Source: Microbacterium sp. Yaish 1
GTDB taxonomy: Bacteria > Actinomycetota > Actinomycetes > Actinomycetales > Microbacteriaceae
Reading direction: 5' to 3'
Length of the DNA stretch: 64,000 nucleotides
NCBI RefSeq assembly: GCF_002245215.1
Contig: NZ_NPMR01000002.1
Span: 1,405,557-1,469,556 of the forward strand
Shown: positions 1 to 8,610 of the stretch, piece after piece
How the letters are laid out: every line of letters begins with the position of its first letter
Position numbering within the stretch: the stretch's first letter is position 1
Notes under the pieces: model-generated
The model's input: the letters and a program-made list of their open reading frames with translations, nothing else
Database searches by the model: none
Told to the model about the DNA's origin: nothing
Position numbers and translations under genes: made by a program

Positions 1-226
1 GCCCCTCGCCCTCACCGTGAGCGCGGAAAGTCGCGAACGCCGCCGTGATGCCCGGCGCACATAGCGGCGCGACGACGGCGAGCATCGGCCACGACAGCGC
101 GGGGTCGGTGATGACCAGCAGCACCACGAGCGGCAGGCACGACGCGAGCAGCAGCAGGTTCGTCATGAGTCCGAGGTAGACGACGCCGAAGACGGTGGCG
201 TACGTGTTGTGCGAGATGCGCTTCAC
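1..226 (-). CDS. DUF624 (YesL-like) membrane protein, partial
   Basis: This is the N-terminal 75 codons of a membrane protein; the rest runs off the window at position 1. The GTG start at 226 lies 4 nt after the stop codon of the preceding permease, so it is the last visible gene of this importer operon. The peptide opens MKRISHNTYATVFG and carries two hydrophobic stretches, about residues 10-40 and 46-63. Sequence style and position match DUF624/YesL proteins, which often sit beside CUT1 sugar permeases. A complete DUF624-type protein follows the permeases of the third importer at 43987-44655, which supports the call. The family role is unproven; an accessory role in uptake is inferred from context. 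Confidence 0.72.
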   Translation of the reverse strand, partial: MKRISHNTYATVFGVVYLGLMTNLLLLASCLPLVVLLVITDPALSWPMLAVVAPLCAPGITAAFATFRAHGEGEG

Positions 227-230
227 GGCC

Positions 231-1151
231 TCAGCCCTTCATCCCGCTCGTCGCGATGCCCTCGACGAAGTACTTCTGCCCGAGCAGGAAGATGATCGCG
301 ATCGGCACCACCGAGATGACCAGTCCCGCGAACAGCAGGGCGTAGTTGGTGTCGTACAGGTTGCTCACGAAGCTCTTCAGCCCGAGCTGGATGGTCCACA
401 GGTCGGGGTTCCGCAGGTAGATGAGCGGACCGAGGTAGTCGTTCCAGGTGTTCACGAACGTCAGGAGCGTGAGGCTCGCGAGCGCCGGCACCGACAGCGG
501 CAGCATGATGCGGCGCCAGATGCCGTACTCGCTCAGGCCGTCGAGACGCGCGGCTTCGGACAGCTCCTCGGGGATGGTCTCGTAGAACTGCTTCATGAGG
601 AACACCCCGAAGGCGCCGAACGCCTGGATGAGGATGATGGCCCACAGCGTGTTCGAGACCTTGACGTTCGACAGCAGGATGAACTGCGGGATCATGTACG
701 ACTGCCACGGCACCGCGATCGTGCCGATGTAGGCCAGGAACAGCACATCGCGGCCGGGGAAGCGGATGCGGGCGAAGCCGTAGGCCGCGAAAGAGCCGGT
801 CAGCACCTGCAGGAAGGTGACGACGACGGCGAGCACGAGCGTGTTGCGGATCCAGGTCAGCATCCCCGACTGGTTCCAGATGTCGACGTAGTTCTGCCAG
901 ACGAACACCTCGGGGATCCACTGGATCGGCACCGAGAAGACCTCGTTGGCCGTCTTGAGCGAGCTCATGATCATCCAGAAGAACGGCAGCAGCAGCGCCG
1001 CCGCGGCGATGATCAGCGCGATGTAGCCGGCGATGCGACCGATGCGGCGCAGGGGCGAGACCGTGTCGGGCCGGTGGCCGTCGGGCAGGCCGTCGGCCGC
1101 GATCTTGCGCAGCGCACGGCGGTCGTCCTGGGGTACGAGAAGATTCGTCAT
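231..1151 (-). CDS. carbohydrate ABC transporter permease, MalG type
   Basis: A 306-residue inner-membrane permease of the CUT1 sugar importers. It has about six membrane segments, starting near residue 42. The cytoplasmic EAA loop, which contacts the ATPase, runs from about E199 to P218 (SEAARLDGLSEYG...LPLS). The C-terminus GIATSGMKG is typical of the MalG half. The ATG at 1151 overlaps the stop codon of the upstream permease by one base (TGATG), implying translational coupling. The substrate cannot be read from sequence; the neighbours (DUF2264, heparinase-like lyase) suggest oligosaccharides containing uronic acid. No ATPase gene is nearby. Confidence 0.93.
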   Translation of the reverse strand: MTNLLVPQDDRRALRKIAADGLPDGHRPDTVSPLRRIGRIAGYIALIIAAAALLLPFFWMIMSSLKTANEVFSVPIQWIPEVFVWQNYVDIWNQSGMLTWIRNTLVLAVVVTFLQVLTGSFAAYGFARIRFPGRDVLFLAYIGTIAVPWQSYMIPQFILLSNVKVSNTLWAIILIQAFGAFGVFLMKQFYETIPEELSEAARLDGLSEYGIWRRIMLPLSVPALASLTLLTFVNTWNDYLGPLIYLRNPDLWTIQLGLKSFVSNLYDTNYALLFAGLVISVVPIAIIFLLGQKYFVEGIATSGMKG

Positions 1152-2086
1152 CAGACGTTCCTCCGCTTGTTCCAGATGAACTGGAGGATGGTCACGAGGA
1201 TGCAGAGGAAGAAGAGCGCCACGGCGGCCGCGGAGGCGTAGCCGAATTGGTTCTCCTCGAATCCCTTGCGGTAGATGAACTGCGAGATCACGAGCGTCGA
1301 CTGACCCGGCCCGCCCTCGGTCATGACGAGGATCAGGTCGAAGATCTTGAACGAGTTGATCGTGAGCATCACGGTGACGAAGAACATCGTCGGCCGCAGG
1401 CACGGGAGCGTGACGTTCACGAAGCGCTCCCAGGCGTTCGCGCCGTCCATGCGAGCAGCCTCGTAGAGCTCGCGCGGGACGGTCTGCAGGCCCGCGAGGA
1501 ACAGGATCATGTAGTAGCCCATGTCGCGCCAGGTGCTGACGATGACGACGGCGGGCATCGCCCACTCCGACGAGGTGAGCCACCCGGGCGGGTTGGCGAT
1601 GCCGACGGCGCGGAGGATCTCGTTGACCGGTCCGTACTCAGGGCTGAAGAGCAGGTTCCACACGACCGCGATCGCGACGATCGAGGTGATGTACGGGAAG
1701 AACGCCGCCGTGCGGAAGAACGCCACTCCCCGCAGCTTATTGTTCAGCAGCAGCGCGAGACCGAGCGACGCGATGATCGTCAGGGGGATGTGCAGCGTGG
1801 CGTAGTAGAGCGTGTTGACGAACGAGATGCGGAAGCTCCCGTCGCCGAGCAGCCGCTCAAAATTGTCGAGCCCCACCCAGTTCGCCGTGCCGAAGATGTT
1901 CCAGTTCGTCAGCGACATGTAGGAGAGCGTGACGACCGGCACGAGCGTCAGCAGGGCGAAGCCGACGAAGTTCGGCAGGATGAAGCTCCAGCCCAGCAGC
2001 GTGTTGCGCAGGGTCAGCTTCGATCTCCTGCGGCGCTGCGCCGGCTCGGGGCGGCGCGCCTTCGGGGAGGCGGCGGTGGTGGTCAT
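1151..2086 (-). CDS. sugar ABC transporter permease, MalF type
   Basis: A 311-residue CUT1 permease, partner of the following MalG-type gene. A basic cytoplasmic N-terminus (residues 10-25) precedes the first membrane segment near residue 33. The EAA loop is at about E209-P228 (YEAARMDGANAWERF...LP). The start is supported by AGGAG five bases before the ATG. It is separated from the upstream solute-binding protein gene by 92 nt holding two strong hairpins, so its expression may be lower than that of the binding protein. Family and role are clear; the substrate is unknown. Confidence 0.93.
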   Translation of the reverse strand: MTTTAASPKARRPEPAQRRRRSKLTLRNTLLGWSFILPNFVGFALLTLVPVVTLSYMSLTNWNIFGTANWVGLDNFERLLGDGSFRISFVNTLYYATLHIPLTIIASLGLALLLNNKLRGVAFFRTAAFFPYITSIVAIAVVWNLLFSPEYGPVNEILRAVGIANPPGWLTSSEWAMPAVVIVSTWRDMGYYMILFLAGLQTVPRELYEAARMDGANAWERFVNVTLPCLRPTMFFVTVMLTINSFKIFDLILVMTEGGPGQSTLVISQFIYRKGFEENQFGYASAAAVALFFLCILVTILQFIWNKRRNV

Positions 2087-2115
2087 GGTGTCTCCTGGGG
2101 AGGACGGCGGGGGAT

Positions 2116-2172
2116 GCGGCCGGCGCGGGGTGCCGCGCCGGCCGCGGGGCGCCGTCGACGGAGCGACGGCGC
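2116..2172 (-). other. tandem intercistronic hairpins between binding-protein and permease genes
   Basis: Two adjacent perfect inverted repeats fill the gap between the solute-binding protein gene and the first permease gene. The first has 13-bp arms at 2116-2128 and 2133-2145 with a 4-nt loop. The second has 9-bp arms at 2149-2157 and 2164-2172 with a 6-nt loop. Neither is followed by a U-run. In maltose-type operons such hairpins protect the binding-protein end of the mRNA and reduce downstream expression. That role is inferred here. Confidence 0.7.
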
Positions 2173-2178
2173 ACGGGA

Positions 2179-3462
2179 TCAGTCGAGACCGACCTCGTTG
2201 GCGACACGGTCCTCGGCCTCGCTGATGGCCCGCTCGACCGGGGTCGAGCCCGACAGGATCGCGCTGTGCATGTCGTTGAGGATGTTCTGGATCGCCGCCG
2301 TCTTGTTCGACGTCGGGTTCTCGGGGTGGACGTCACCGGTCGACCAGGCGAACTTCGACAGATCGTCGGTCGGCGCGCCCTCGACGGCGAAGTACGCCTC
2401 GGTCACGGCGTCGTTCGACGCGGCCGGCGTGATGCCGATCTTCGCCAGCTCCTCGGCGGCCTCGAGGCTCGCGGCGTAGGCGAGGAAGTCCTTCGCCGCC
2501 TGCACCTTGGCGCCGTCGATGTTGGCGTTGATCGAGAAGCCCGTCGGGTCACCGAACGTCACCGGCGTGCTGTCCGTGCCGGTCGTCGACGCGTCGAGCT
2601 GCGGGATCGGCGCGATGCCCCACTCGAAGTCGTTCGCCTCGCCCGAGGCCTGCTGCGAGATCAGGGTCGCGACGTACCACGTTCCCATCGGCAGCATGGC
2701 GGCCTTCTGCGTGCCGAACTCGCCCTGGTAGGTGAGCTGGTTCGCCGTCGAGGTGTTGAAGTCGACCTGGGCGCCGGCAGCCTGCAGGGCGAGGACGCGG
2801 TCGTAGTAGTCGGCGAAGTAGCCGTAGTCGCCCGAGAGCACGTCGGTGTCCTCTTGCGCCGAGGCGAAGCCCTGCACGGTCGACTGCCAGCGGTGCTGGT
2901 AGGCGCCCTTCGCGACGCCGGCGGTGTTGATCGCCTCGGCGGCCGCGTCGTAGTCCTCCCACGTCCACGATCCGTCGGGATACTCCTGCCCCGCGGCGTC
3001 GAAGAGCGCCTTGTTGTAGAACAGCACCCAGCGGTCCTGACGGTAGGGCACGCCGTAGGCGGTGCCGTCGACCTCGTACGACGAGGCGCCGCCGACGCCG
3101 TCGGGCAGCTCGACGTCGGAGACGTCCATGAGCTGGCCGCCCTCCTGGAACGTCGTGACGAACTTCACCTCTTTCTGGGTGATGATGTCGGGTCCGACGC
3201 CGGCCGCCAGGTCGGCGGTGACCAGCGTGTTGTATTCGGCCGCGTCGTACTGCTTGAGCTCGATCGTGACGTCGGGGTTCTTCTCGTGGAAGGCGTCGGC
3301 GAGCACCTGGAACTCGGGAGTGGTGTCGAGGCTCCACCCCGAGAGGGTGAGGGTGACGGGGCCGTCGGCGGTCTGGGCGGGCTCGGATCCCCCGCCGCAG
3401 GCGGCGAGCGACAGGGTGGCGACGACCGCCATCCCCGCCGCGGCTGCGAACTTGCGCTTCAT
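2179..3462 (-). CDS. extracellular solute-binding lipoprotein (CUT1 importer 1)
   Basis: A 427-residue sugar-binding lipoprotein. A signal peptide begins MKRKFAAAAG and ends in a lipobox LAAC with the lipidated Cys at residue 22. The mature region has the fold pattern of family 1 solute-binding proteins (for example VTLTLSGWSLDTTPEF near the start and GIAPIPQL later). The ATG at 3462 is preceded by AAAGGAG and overlaps the stop of the DUF2264 gene by 4 nt (ATGA). It should capture the ligand for the two downstream permeases. The ligand is not known; the catabolic neighbours suggest oligosaccharides from a uronic-acid-containing polymer. Confidence 0.93.
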   Translation of the reverse strand: MKRKFAAAAGMAVVATLSLAACGGGSEPAQTADGPVTLTLSGWSLDTTPEFQVLADAFHEKNPDVTIELKQYDAAEYNTLVTADLAAGVGPDIITQKEVKFVTTFQEGGQLMDVSDVELPDGVGGASSYEVDGTAYGVPYRQDRWVLFYNKALFDAAGQEYPDGSWTWEDYDAAAEAINTAGVAKGAYQHRWQSTVQGFASAQEDTDVLSGDYGYFADYYDRVLALQAAGAQVDFNTSTANQLTYQGEFGTQKAAMLPMGTWYVATLISQQASGEANDFEWGIAPIPQLDASTTGTDSTPVTFGDPTGFSINANIDGAKVQAAKDFLAYAASLEAAEELAKIGITPAASNDAVTEAYFAVEGAPTDDLSKFAWSTGDVHPENPTSNKTAAIQNILNDMHSAILSGSTPVERAISEAEDRVANEVGLD

Positions 3463-5477
3463 GCGTGCTGCTCCTTTGCGATTGCGTGCGAGGTCCCACG
3501 TCGGACCTCGAGATGCCGAAGCGCCGGGGCAGGCGGTTCGGAGTCGGTGAGACGGCTCACGGTGCGGGCCCCGTCGGGCCAGGTGACCGTGACCGTGGCG
3601 CCGTCGATGTCTACGGCTGCGTGCGGCGCGCTGTGCTCTCCCCCGGCGAGATCGAGCAGGGTGACGACGGGCTCGCCGACACGGACTTCGTGCTCGACGG
3701 TGGGCACGAGTGTGCGGACGCCGAGCGGATCGGCGTCCGCCCGAGAGACGAGTCCGGCGACGCCGTGCGGGGTGAGTGAGCGGATACCGCTGCTGCGGCC
3801 CCGCGACGACACCCAGGATCCGGTGTCGTCGGTGCCGCCGACGACCTCGTCGCCCGAGAGCGGCCAGCCGCCCACCCGGAGGCGCAGCGAGGCGGCATCC
3901 TGCCCGGGAGCGAGCGCGTCGACGACGACCACGCGCACCTCGGAGGATCCGCGGACGAGCGACGTGGTCGTGATGGTGCCGACGGACGTGGCGTCTCCGG
4001 CCAGGCCCGATCCGTGGCGGTGCGCGGTGGGGGCGGGTTCGACGAGGTGGGCGTCCCACGTCGATGCGGCGATGCCCAGGTGCCCCTCCGCGTCGCCCTG
4101 CAGACGCACCTCCCGCAGTGTCATCGCCGTGCGATGCGTCGCACGCCCGTCGCGCTCGACGAGGGCGACCGACTGCTCGAGGGGTTCGAGCCAGCCGCGC
4201 TCGTCGGCGATCGGCGAGGTGGCTGTGGAGTAGCCCAGGCGCGCGTAGAGCGGCGAGTCGGTCGTGCGGGCCCCCGGGAACGCGTGGTCGGTGCCGTGGT
4301 TGACGACGCGCACGATGCCGTCGGCGGCGGTGCCCGACACGATCCAGCCGGGCGAGACGATCGCGCGCATCACGTCGCCCTGCTCGATCGGCAACGGCTC
4401 GGCCGGCGCGGTCCAGACCGGGTGGTCGGCGGGCAGGAGAAGCCCGAGGAACCCCTTGACCGCCCAGTAGGGAGAGCCCGGGCCCGAGTACGACTGCGCG
4501 AGCTCACGCCACGCGCCGTGCCAGCCCATCGTGAGGATGCCGTCGGCGTCGGGCGCGCCACGGTCGGCGAAATGCGTCACAATCCGATCGGCCGCATGGC
4601 GCAGGCGCCCGGGGCTGTGCGAGGGCACTTCCGCGATGACGCCGGCCCAGAACGGGGCTGCCGCAGCGAAGCGGTAGATGAGGCTGCGGCCCTGGATGAG
4701 GGGCGAGCCGTCACCGCCGACCAGCGCGAGTGCGTCGTGGAGGAACGCGTCGAGGCGGGCGACGTCGGCGTCGTTCCGGTCGCGGGCGAGGTCGGCGGCG
4801 CCCGTCATCCGCGCCCACAGGATCGGATAGACGTGGAGCGCCCAACCGACGTAATGGTCGTACGAGCGCTCATCGCCGTCGGAGAGCCAGCCGCCCTCGC
4901 GCACGAACGAGTCGTGTCGTGCGAGGTCGGCGGCGATGTCGTCGGCCGACCACGGCCCGCCGACCGACCGCAGGAACGTCTGCACGACGATGCGGAACCA
5001 GACCCAGTTGGTCTGCGGGTAGGTGTCGTCCCCCACGACGGGAGCGAGGTAGTCGACGACGCGCTGCTGCGTGAGGGCGTCGAGGTGGTCCCAGATCCAG
5101 GGACGGGTGAGATCGAGGACGAGGGCGATGGATGCCGCCTCGACCTTGGCCTGGGCGTGCTCCTCCATCCGGACCCACCGGTCGGGCGCCTCGGGATCGA
5201 CGCCCGAGGCGATGCCGCGCGAGTAGTGCGCGATGATCTGGTCGACGTCCTCGCCTCGTGCCCCCGCGATGCGGAAGCCGGCGAGCAGGAAGGTGCGCGC
5301 GAAACCCTCGAGCCCGTCGACGGCGTGTCCGTAGCCGCCTTCGGCACCCGGGAAGTGGATGCGGCCGGCACCGGGCGTCGCGTGACGGCGGGCGGCATCG
5401 AGCAGAGCATCGGCTCGGGCGACCCAGGCGTCTCGGACCGTCTCGCCGTGGGGCGGGTTCGGGTGCTCGGAAGTCAC
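3459..5477 (-). CDS. DUF2264 family protein
   Basis: A 672-residue protein of the DUF2264 family, first gene of the minus-strand importer operon. Many Trp/His/Asp-rich helical repeats in the first 400 residues (for example NWVWFRIVVQTFLRSVGGPW and DERSYDHYVGWALHVYPILW) suggest an alpha-helical toroid, followed by a beta-rich C-terminal half. There is no signal peptide, so it should act in the cytoplasm. I chose the GTG at 5477 because GAAGGAG sits 6 nt upstream; the in-frame ATG at 5510 has no ribosome-binding site. No catalytic activity is established for the family as far as I know. Context with a heparinase-like lyase and importer suggests processing of an imported sugar. Confidence 0.85.
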   Translation of the reverse strand: MTSEHPNPPHGETVRDAWVARADALLDAARRHATPGAGRIHFPGAEGGYGHAVDGLEGFARTFLLAGFRIAGARGEDVDQIIAHYSRGIASGVDPEAPDRWVRMEEHAQAKVEAASIALVLDLTRPWIWDHLDALTQQRVVDYLAPVVGDDTYPQTNWVWFRIVVQTFLRSVGGPWSADDIAADLARHDSFVREGGWLSDGDERSYDHYVGWALHVYPILWARMTGAADLARDRNDADVARLDAFLHDALALVGGDGSPLIQGRSLIYRFAAAAPFWAGVIAEVPSHSPGRLRHAADRIVTHFADRGAPDADGILTMGWHGAWRELAQSYSGPGSPYWAVKGFLGLLLPADHPVWTAPAEPLPIEQGDVMRAIVSPGWIVSGTAADGIVRVVNHGTDHAFPGARTTDSPLYARLGYSTATSPIADERGWLEPLEQSVALVERDGRATHRTAMTLREVRLQGDAEGHLGIAASTWDAHLVEPAPTAHRHGSGLAGDATSVGTITTTSLVRGSSEVRVVVVDALAPGQDAASLRLRVGGWPLSGDEVVGGTDDTGSWVSSRGRSSGIRSLTPHGVAGLVSRADADPLGVRTLVPTVEHEVRVGEPVVTLLDLAGGEHSAPHAAVDIDGATVTVTWPDGARTVSRLTDSEPPAPALRHLEVRRGTSHAIAKEQHA

Positions 5478-5531
5478 CGGTTCTCCTTCGAAGGGCTTCT
5501 CGGTCGTCATCGTTGATCGCGACCGATTCGG

Positions 5532-5600
5532 AGATTAGCAACCCGTTTCGATCATTGCAAGATTCTCTTCGTTTCCTTATGATCGTTTCTGATCACTTTC
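5532..5600. promoter_or_regulatory. divergent promoter pair sharing a palindromic -35 box, with TTTC repeats
   Basis: The palindromic hexamer TTGCAA at 5555-5560 can serve as -35 in both directions. On the plus strand a 17-bp spacer leads to TATGAT (5578-5583), then AAAGGAG (5604-5610) and the GTG at 5615. On the minus strand a 17-bp spacer leads to TAATCT (5537 to 5532), about 50 nt before the GTG at 5477. TTTC tetramers at 5546, 5572, 5586 and 5597 overlap both spacers and the plus start region. Spaced TTTC-type repeats are known as DeoR-family operators, so the DeoR-type regulator at 7495 is the likely ligand. The hexamers are directly visible; the regulation is inferred. Confidence 0.65.
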
Positions 5601-5614
5601 TGCAAAGGAGCCCC

Positions 5615-7498
5615 GTGCAGTGGAACATCATTGGGTTCGCCGGTCCCCTGGCTGCCACGTGCGGCGGAACCCCGGCGCACCTCCGGCCACCCGCCGACGC
5701 GCTTCCCGTGCCCACGGCGGAGCGCTGGACTGCGCGAGTCTCGCCTGACGTCGGTCGCCGCCTCGTCGACCGTGCGCGTGCCGACCTCGACGCGCCGTGG
5801 CCGCAGCCCCGCGCGAGCGCGGCCGCGCGCGTGCATCGCGACGGCGACCGAGATGGATACGAGCAACAGGTCTTCGCTCGCCAACGACGACTGAGCCGGG
5901 CCGTGGTCGCGGCGCTGTCGGACGACGATCCGAGATATCTCGACGAGGTCGCCGACGGCGTGTGGCTGCTCTGCGAGCAGTCGACGTGGTGCTGGCCCGC
6001 CCACGATGACACCTATGCGCGGCATGGATCGGTTCTCGCGACCGTCACCGATCCCTTCCTCGATCTCGGCGCGGGTGAGGTGGTCGGACAGCTCGCGTGG
6101 ATCGATCACGTGCTCGGTCGCCGGCTCGACGAGCGATACCCCGGGCTGCGGCAGCGCATCCGGCACGAGGCCCGCACTCGCGTCATCGAGCCGTTCCTCT
6201 CGCGACGCGACTGGCACTGGCTCGGGCTCGACGGGCACGTCCACAACTGGAATCCCTGGATCCACGGGAACGTGCTGGTCGCCGGGCTCGTCCTGTGCGA
6301 GGAGGGCGATGAACGCGATCAGCTCGTCGCCCTGGTGGCGCAGGGCCTGGACCGCTACGTCGCCGCGCTGCCGGCAGACGGCGCGATCGACGAGGGATAC
6401 GCGTACTGGTGGAACGGTGCGTGCCGGGCGCTCGAGGCTCTCGACCTGCTCGCCTACGCCACCGATGGCGCGTGGGATCCGGTGCCCGAGGTGGAGGCCC
6501 TGCGCGAAACGGTCGCGTTCCCCCATCGCTCGCACCTCGGCGGCCCGTGGTACGTCAATCTCGCCGATGGCCCGGCCCGTCCCCCGGCGGATCAGCCCTG
6601 GCACGCCCTGCACCGGGCGGCTCGCGCCGTCGGAGACGGCGAGGCCCGCCGCCACGCCGTCGCGCAGCACCGCAACGATGTCCCCGCCACCGAGGAAGCC
6701 GGGCTCGGTCGCCTGCTGCGCGCGCTGACCGACGACGCGTGGCTCGCGGAGACGCGCGAAGCCAGCCCGTTGCCCGCTGACGTCTGGCTTCCGTCCACGC
6801 AGGTCTGGCTCGCCCGCGGCCACGCGGGCAGCGCCAGCGGACTCACCATCGTGATGAAGGGCGGCCACAACGACGAGAACCACAACCACAACGACGTCGG
6901 CTCGATCATCGTCGCCTCCGACGGCGTCCCCGTGATCGTCGATGCCGGCCGCCCGACCTACACGGCGCAGACCTTCGGCCCGGACCGATACGACATCTGG
7001 ACGATGCAGAGCGACTGGCACAGCGTGCCCCGCATCTCGGGCGCGGCACAGCCGCACGGCAGAGCCTTCGCGGCATCCGATCCGGTTCTCGTCCGAACGG
7101 ATGACACGACCGCGCTGGATCTCGAGATCGGCGGCGCCTACCCCGCCGGGTCGGTACGCTCGTGGCGACGCCGTGCTGCTCACCACCGCTCGGGACACGT
7201 CACGATCGACGACCGCTGGGAGGCCGCCGGACCGGATACCGAGGTGCGCCTGCTCCTCGCGGGGTCGGTGACGACCGGCGACGGGTGGGCTCGTGTGAGC
7301 CCGCTCGACGGTGCGACCCCGGTCCGGATCACGTGGCCCGCCGGCGCACCGCACACCCTCGTCGTTCGCGAGCTCGACGATCCGATGCTGACCGACGTCT
7401 GGGGCGACCGCCTCAGCCGGCTCGCCGTCGACGTCGACGGTCGTACCGAGCTGCGTGTCACGGTAGAACAGGAACGGAACGAGGACGAGCGACCATGA
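5615..7498 (+). CDS. heparinase II/III-like polysaccharide lyase
   Basis: A 627-residue protein of the heparinase II/III superfamily, enzymes that cleave uronic-acid-containing chains by beta-elimination. The N-terminal part (to about residue 390) is a helical toroid with HNWNPWIHGN at 210-219 and DEGYAYWWNGAC at 259-270. The beta-sandwich carries the family signature GGHNDENHNHNDVGS (416-430) and VPVIVDAGRPTYT (438-450). GTG 5615 is chosen because AAAGGAG ends 5 nt upstream; an open frame extends further 5' but would cross the promoter. No signal peptide is evident, so it probably acts on imported oligosaccharides. Its end overlaps the regulator gene by 4 nt. Exact substrate unknown. Confidence 0.88.
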   Translation: MQWNIIGFAGPLAATCGGTPAHLRPPADALPVPTAERWTARVSPDVGRRLVDRARADLDAPWPQPRASAAARVHRDGDRDGYEQQVFARQRRLSRAVVAALSDDDPRYLDEVADGVWLLCEQSTWCWPAHDDTYARHGSVLATVTDPFLDLGAGEVVGQLAWIDHVLGRRLDERYPGLRQRIRHEARTRVIEPFLSRRDWHWLGLDGHVHNWNPWIHGNVLVAGLVLCEEGDERDQLVALVAQGLDRYVAALPADGAIDEGYAYWWNGACRALEALDLLAYATDGAWDPVPEVEALRETVAFPHRSHLGGPWYVNLADGPARPPADQPWHALHRAARAVGDGEARRHAVAQHRNDVPATEEAGLGRLLRALTDDAWLAETREASPLPADVWLPSTQVWLARGHAGSASGLTIVMKGGHNDENHNHNDVGSIIVASDGVPVIVDAGRPTYTAQTFGPDRYDIWTMQSDWHSVPRISGAAQPHGRAFAASDPVLVRTDDTTALDLEIGGAYPAGSVRSWRRRAAHHRSGHVTIDDRWEAAGPDTEVRLLLAGSVTTGDGWARVSPLDGATPVRITWPAGAPHTLVVRELDDPMLTDVWGDRLSRLAVDVDGRTELRVTVEQERNEDERP

Positions 7499-8610
7499 CC
7501 GACCCCACACCGGCACTGCTGGCCGCCGAACGCCGCGCGCACATCCTGGCGACGATGGAGCGCGAGGGCGCCGTGCGCATCTCGCAGCTGACCGAGGAGC
7601 TCGGCGCCGCCACCGTGACCCTGCGACGCGACCTCGCGCAGATGGAGCAGGAGGGGCTGTTGCAGCGCGTGCACGGGGGCGCCATCCCCGCGAACGGGCA
7701 GCGCGCCCATTCACCGGCGGGCTCGTCGGGCGCGGAGACCTCGACGGGGTCGATCGCGGTGCTCGTGCCCTCGCTGAACTTCTACTGGCCCGGGGTCGTG
7801 CGGGGCATGGAGGCCGCCGCACGTCGTCACGGCTTGAAAGTCCACCTGCGGGGAGCCTCGTACGAGCTGCAGGATGAGCGCCCCGTCCTCGAGCGTCTCG
7901 TCGCGAGCGGCGACATCCGCGGCCTGATCGTCGCGCCGAACACCGACACCCCGCATTCGCAGGATGTCGTGCAATGGCTCGCCGCGTGCGGCACCCCGAG
8001 CGTCCTCGTCGAGCGCGACGCCATCGTCCAGCCCGCAGGCGTTCCCGTCGAGGCCGTGACGACCGACCACGCCCTCGGCGCAGTTCTCGCGGCGCGCCAC
8101 CTCGCGGCGCTCGGGCACCGCAAGGTCGGGCTGGTGCTCTCTCGCAATTCCCCCACCTCGCGCAAGATCGCCGCCGGATGGCAGGCCGCGTGCGAAGAGC
8201 TCGGGCTCACACCCGCCCAGCACATCGAGACGACGCTTCCCGACCGCGCGAGCGCGGAGTTCTCCGCTGCGGTCGACACGACGCTGGATCGTGCGCTCGG
8301 GAGCGGGGTGACCGCCCTGCTGGTGCATTCGGACCCCGAGGCGATGGCGTTCGTCGATCTGGCGCTCAACCGCGGAATCTCGGTGCCCGAAGACCTGTCG
8401 ATCATCGCCTACGACGACGAGGTCGCCGAACTCTTCACGCCCGCCCTGACCGCCGTCGCCCCACCGCGCGTCAGTGTCGGCGAGACGGCGGTGGAGCTGC
8501 TGGTCTCCCGGATGGCCGACCCCGGTCGCCCCACCCGTCGGGTGATGCTCAACCCCACGCTGGTCGTGCGCGAGTCGACCGTCGCCCCGCGCGCAGAAGG
8601 TCCAGCGTGA
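7495..8610 (+). CDS. transcriptional regulator, DeoR HTH fused to LacI-type sugar sensor
   Basis: A 371-residue regulator. Residues 9-65 form a DeoR-type winged helix-turn-helix ([20 protein letters not shown] through [11 protein letters not shown]). From about residue 82 the protein switches to a periplasmic-binding-protein-like sensor as in LacI repressors ([20 protein letters not shown], ending [20 protein letters not shown]). This hybrid is known in actinobacteria and Firmicutes. It sits between the lyase and acyltransferase genes with 4-nt overlaps on both sides, so it is probably the local, autoregulated repressor or activator. The TTTC repeats at 5546-5600 are its likely operator. The inducer is presumably a sugar released by the lyase. 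Confidence 0.9.
   Translation: MTDPTPALLAAERRAHILATMEREGAVRISQLTEELGAATVTLRRDLAQMEQEGLLQRVHGGAIPANGQRAHSPAGSSGAETSTGSIAVLVPSLNFYWPGVVRGMEAAARRHGLKVHLRGASYELQDERPVLERLVASGDIRGLIVAPNTDTPHSQDVVQWLAACGTPSVLVERDAIVQPAGVPVEAVTTDHALGAVLAARHLAALGHRKVGLVLSRNSPTSRKIAAGWQAACEELGLTPAQHIETTLPDRASAEFSAAVDTTLDRALGSGVTALLVHSDPEAMAFVDLALNRGISVPEDLSIIAYDDEVAELFTPALTAVAPPRVSVGETAVELLVSRMADPGRPTRRVMLNPTLVVRESTVAPRAEGPA

Noticed and set aside
2266..4233. Long open frame opposite the binding-protein and DUF2264 genes
   Set aside because: The product is an Arg/Val/Asp-rich string with no domain. The opposite strand carries recognised families. High GC makes such antisense frames common across the whole window.
5258..5614. 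119-codon N-terminal extension of the heparinase-like lyase
   Set aside because: It would overlap the divergent DUF2264 gene and contain the promoter; the extension is Arg-rich, and a good ribosome-binding site precedes GTG 5615.
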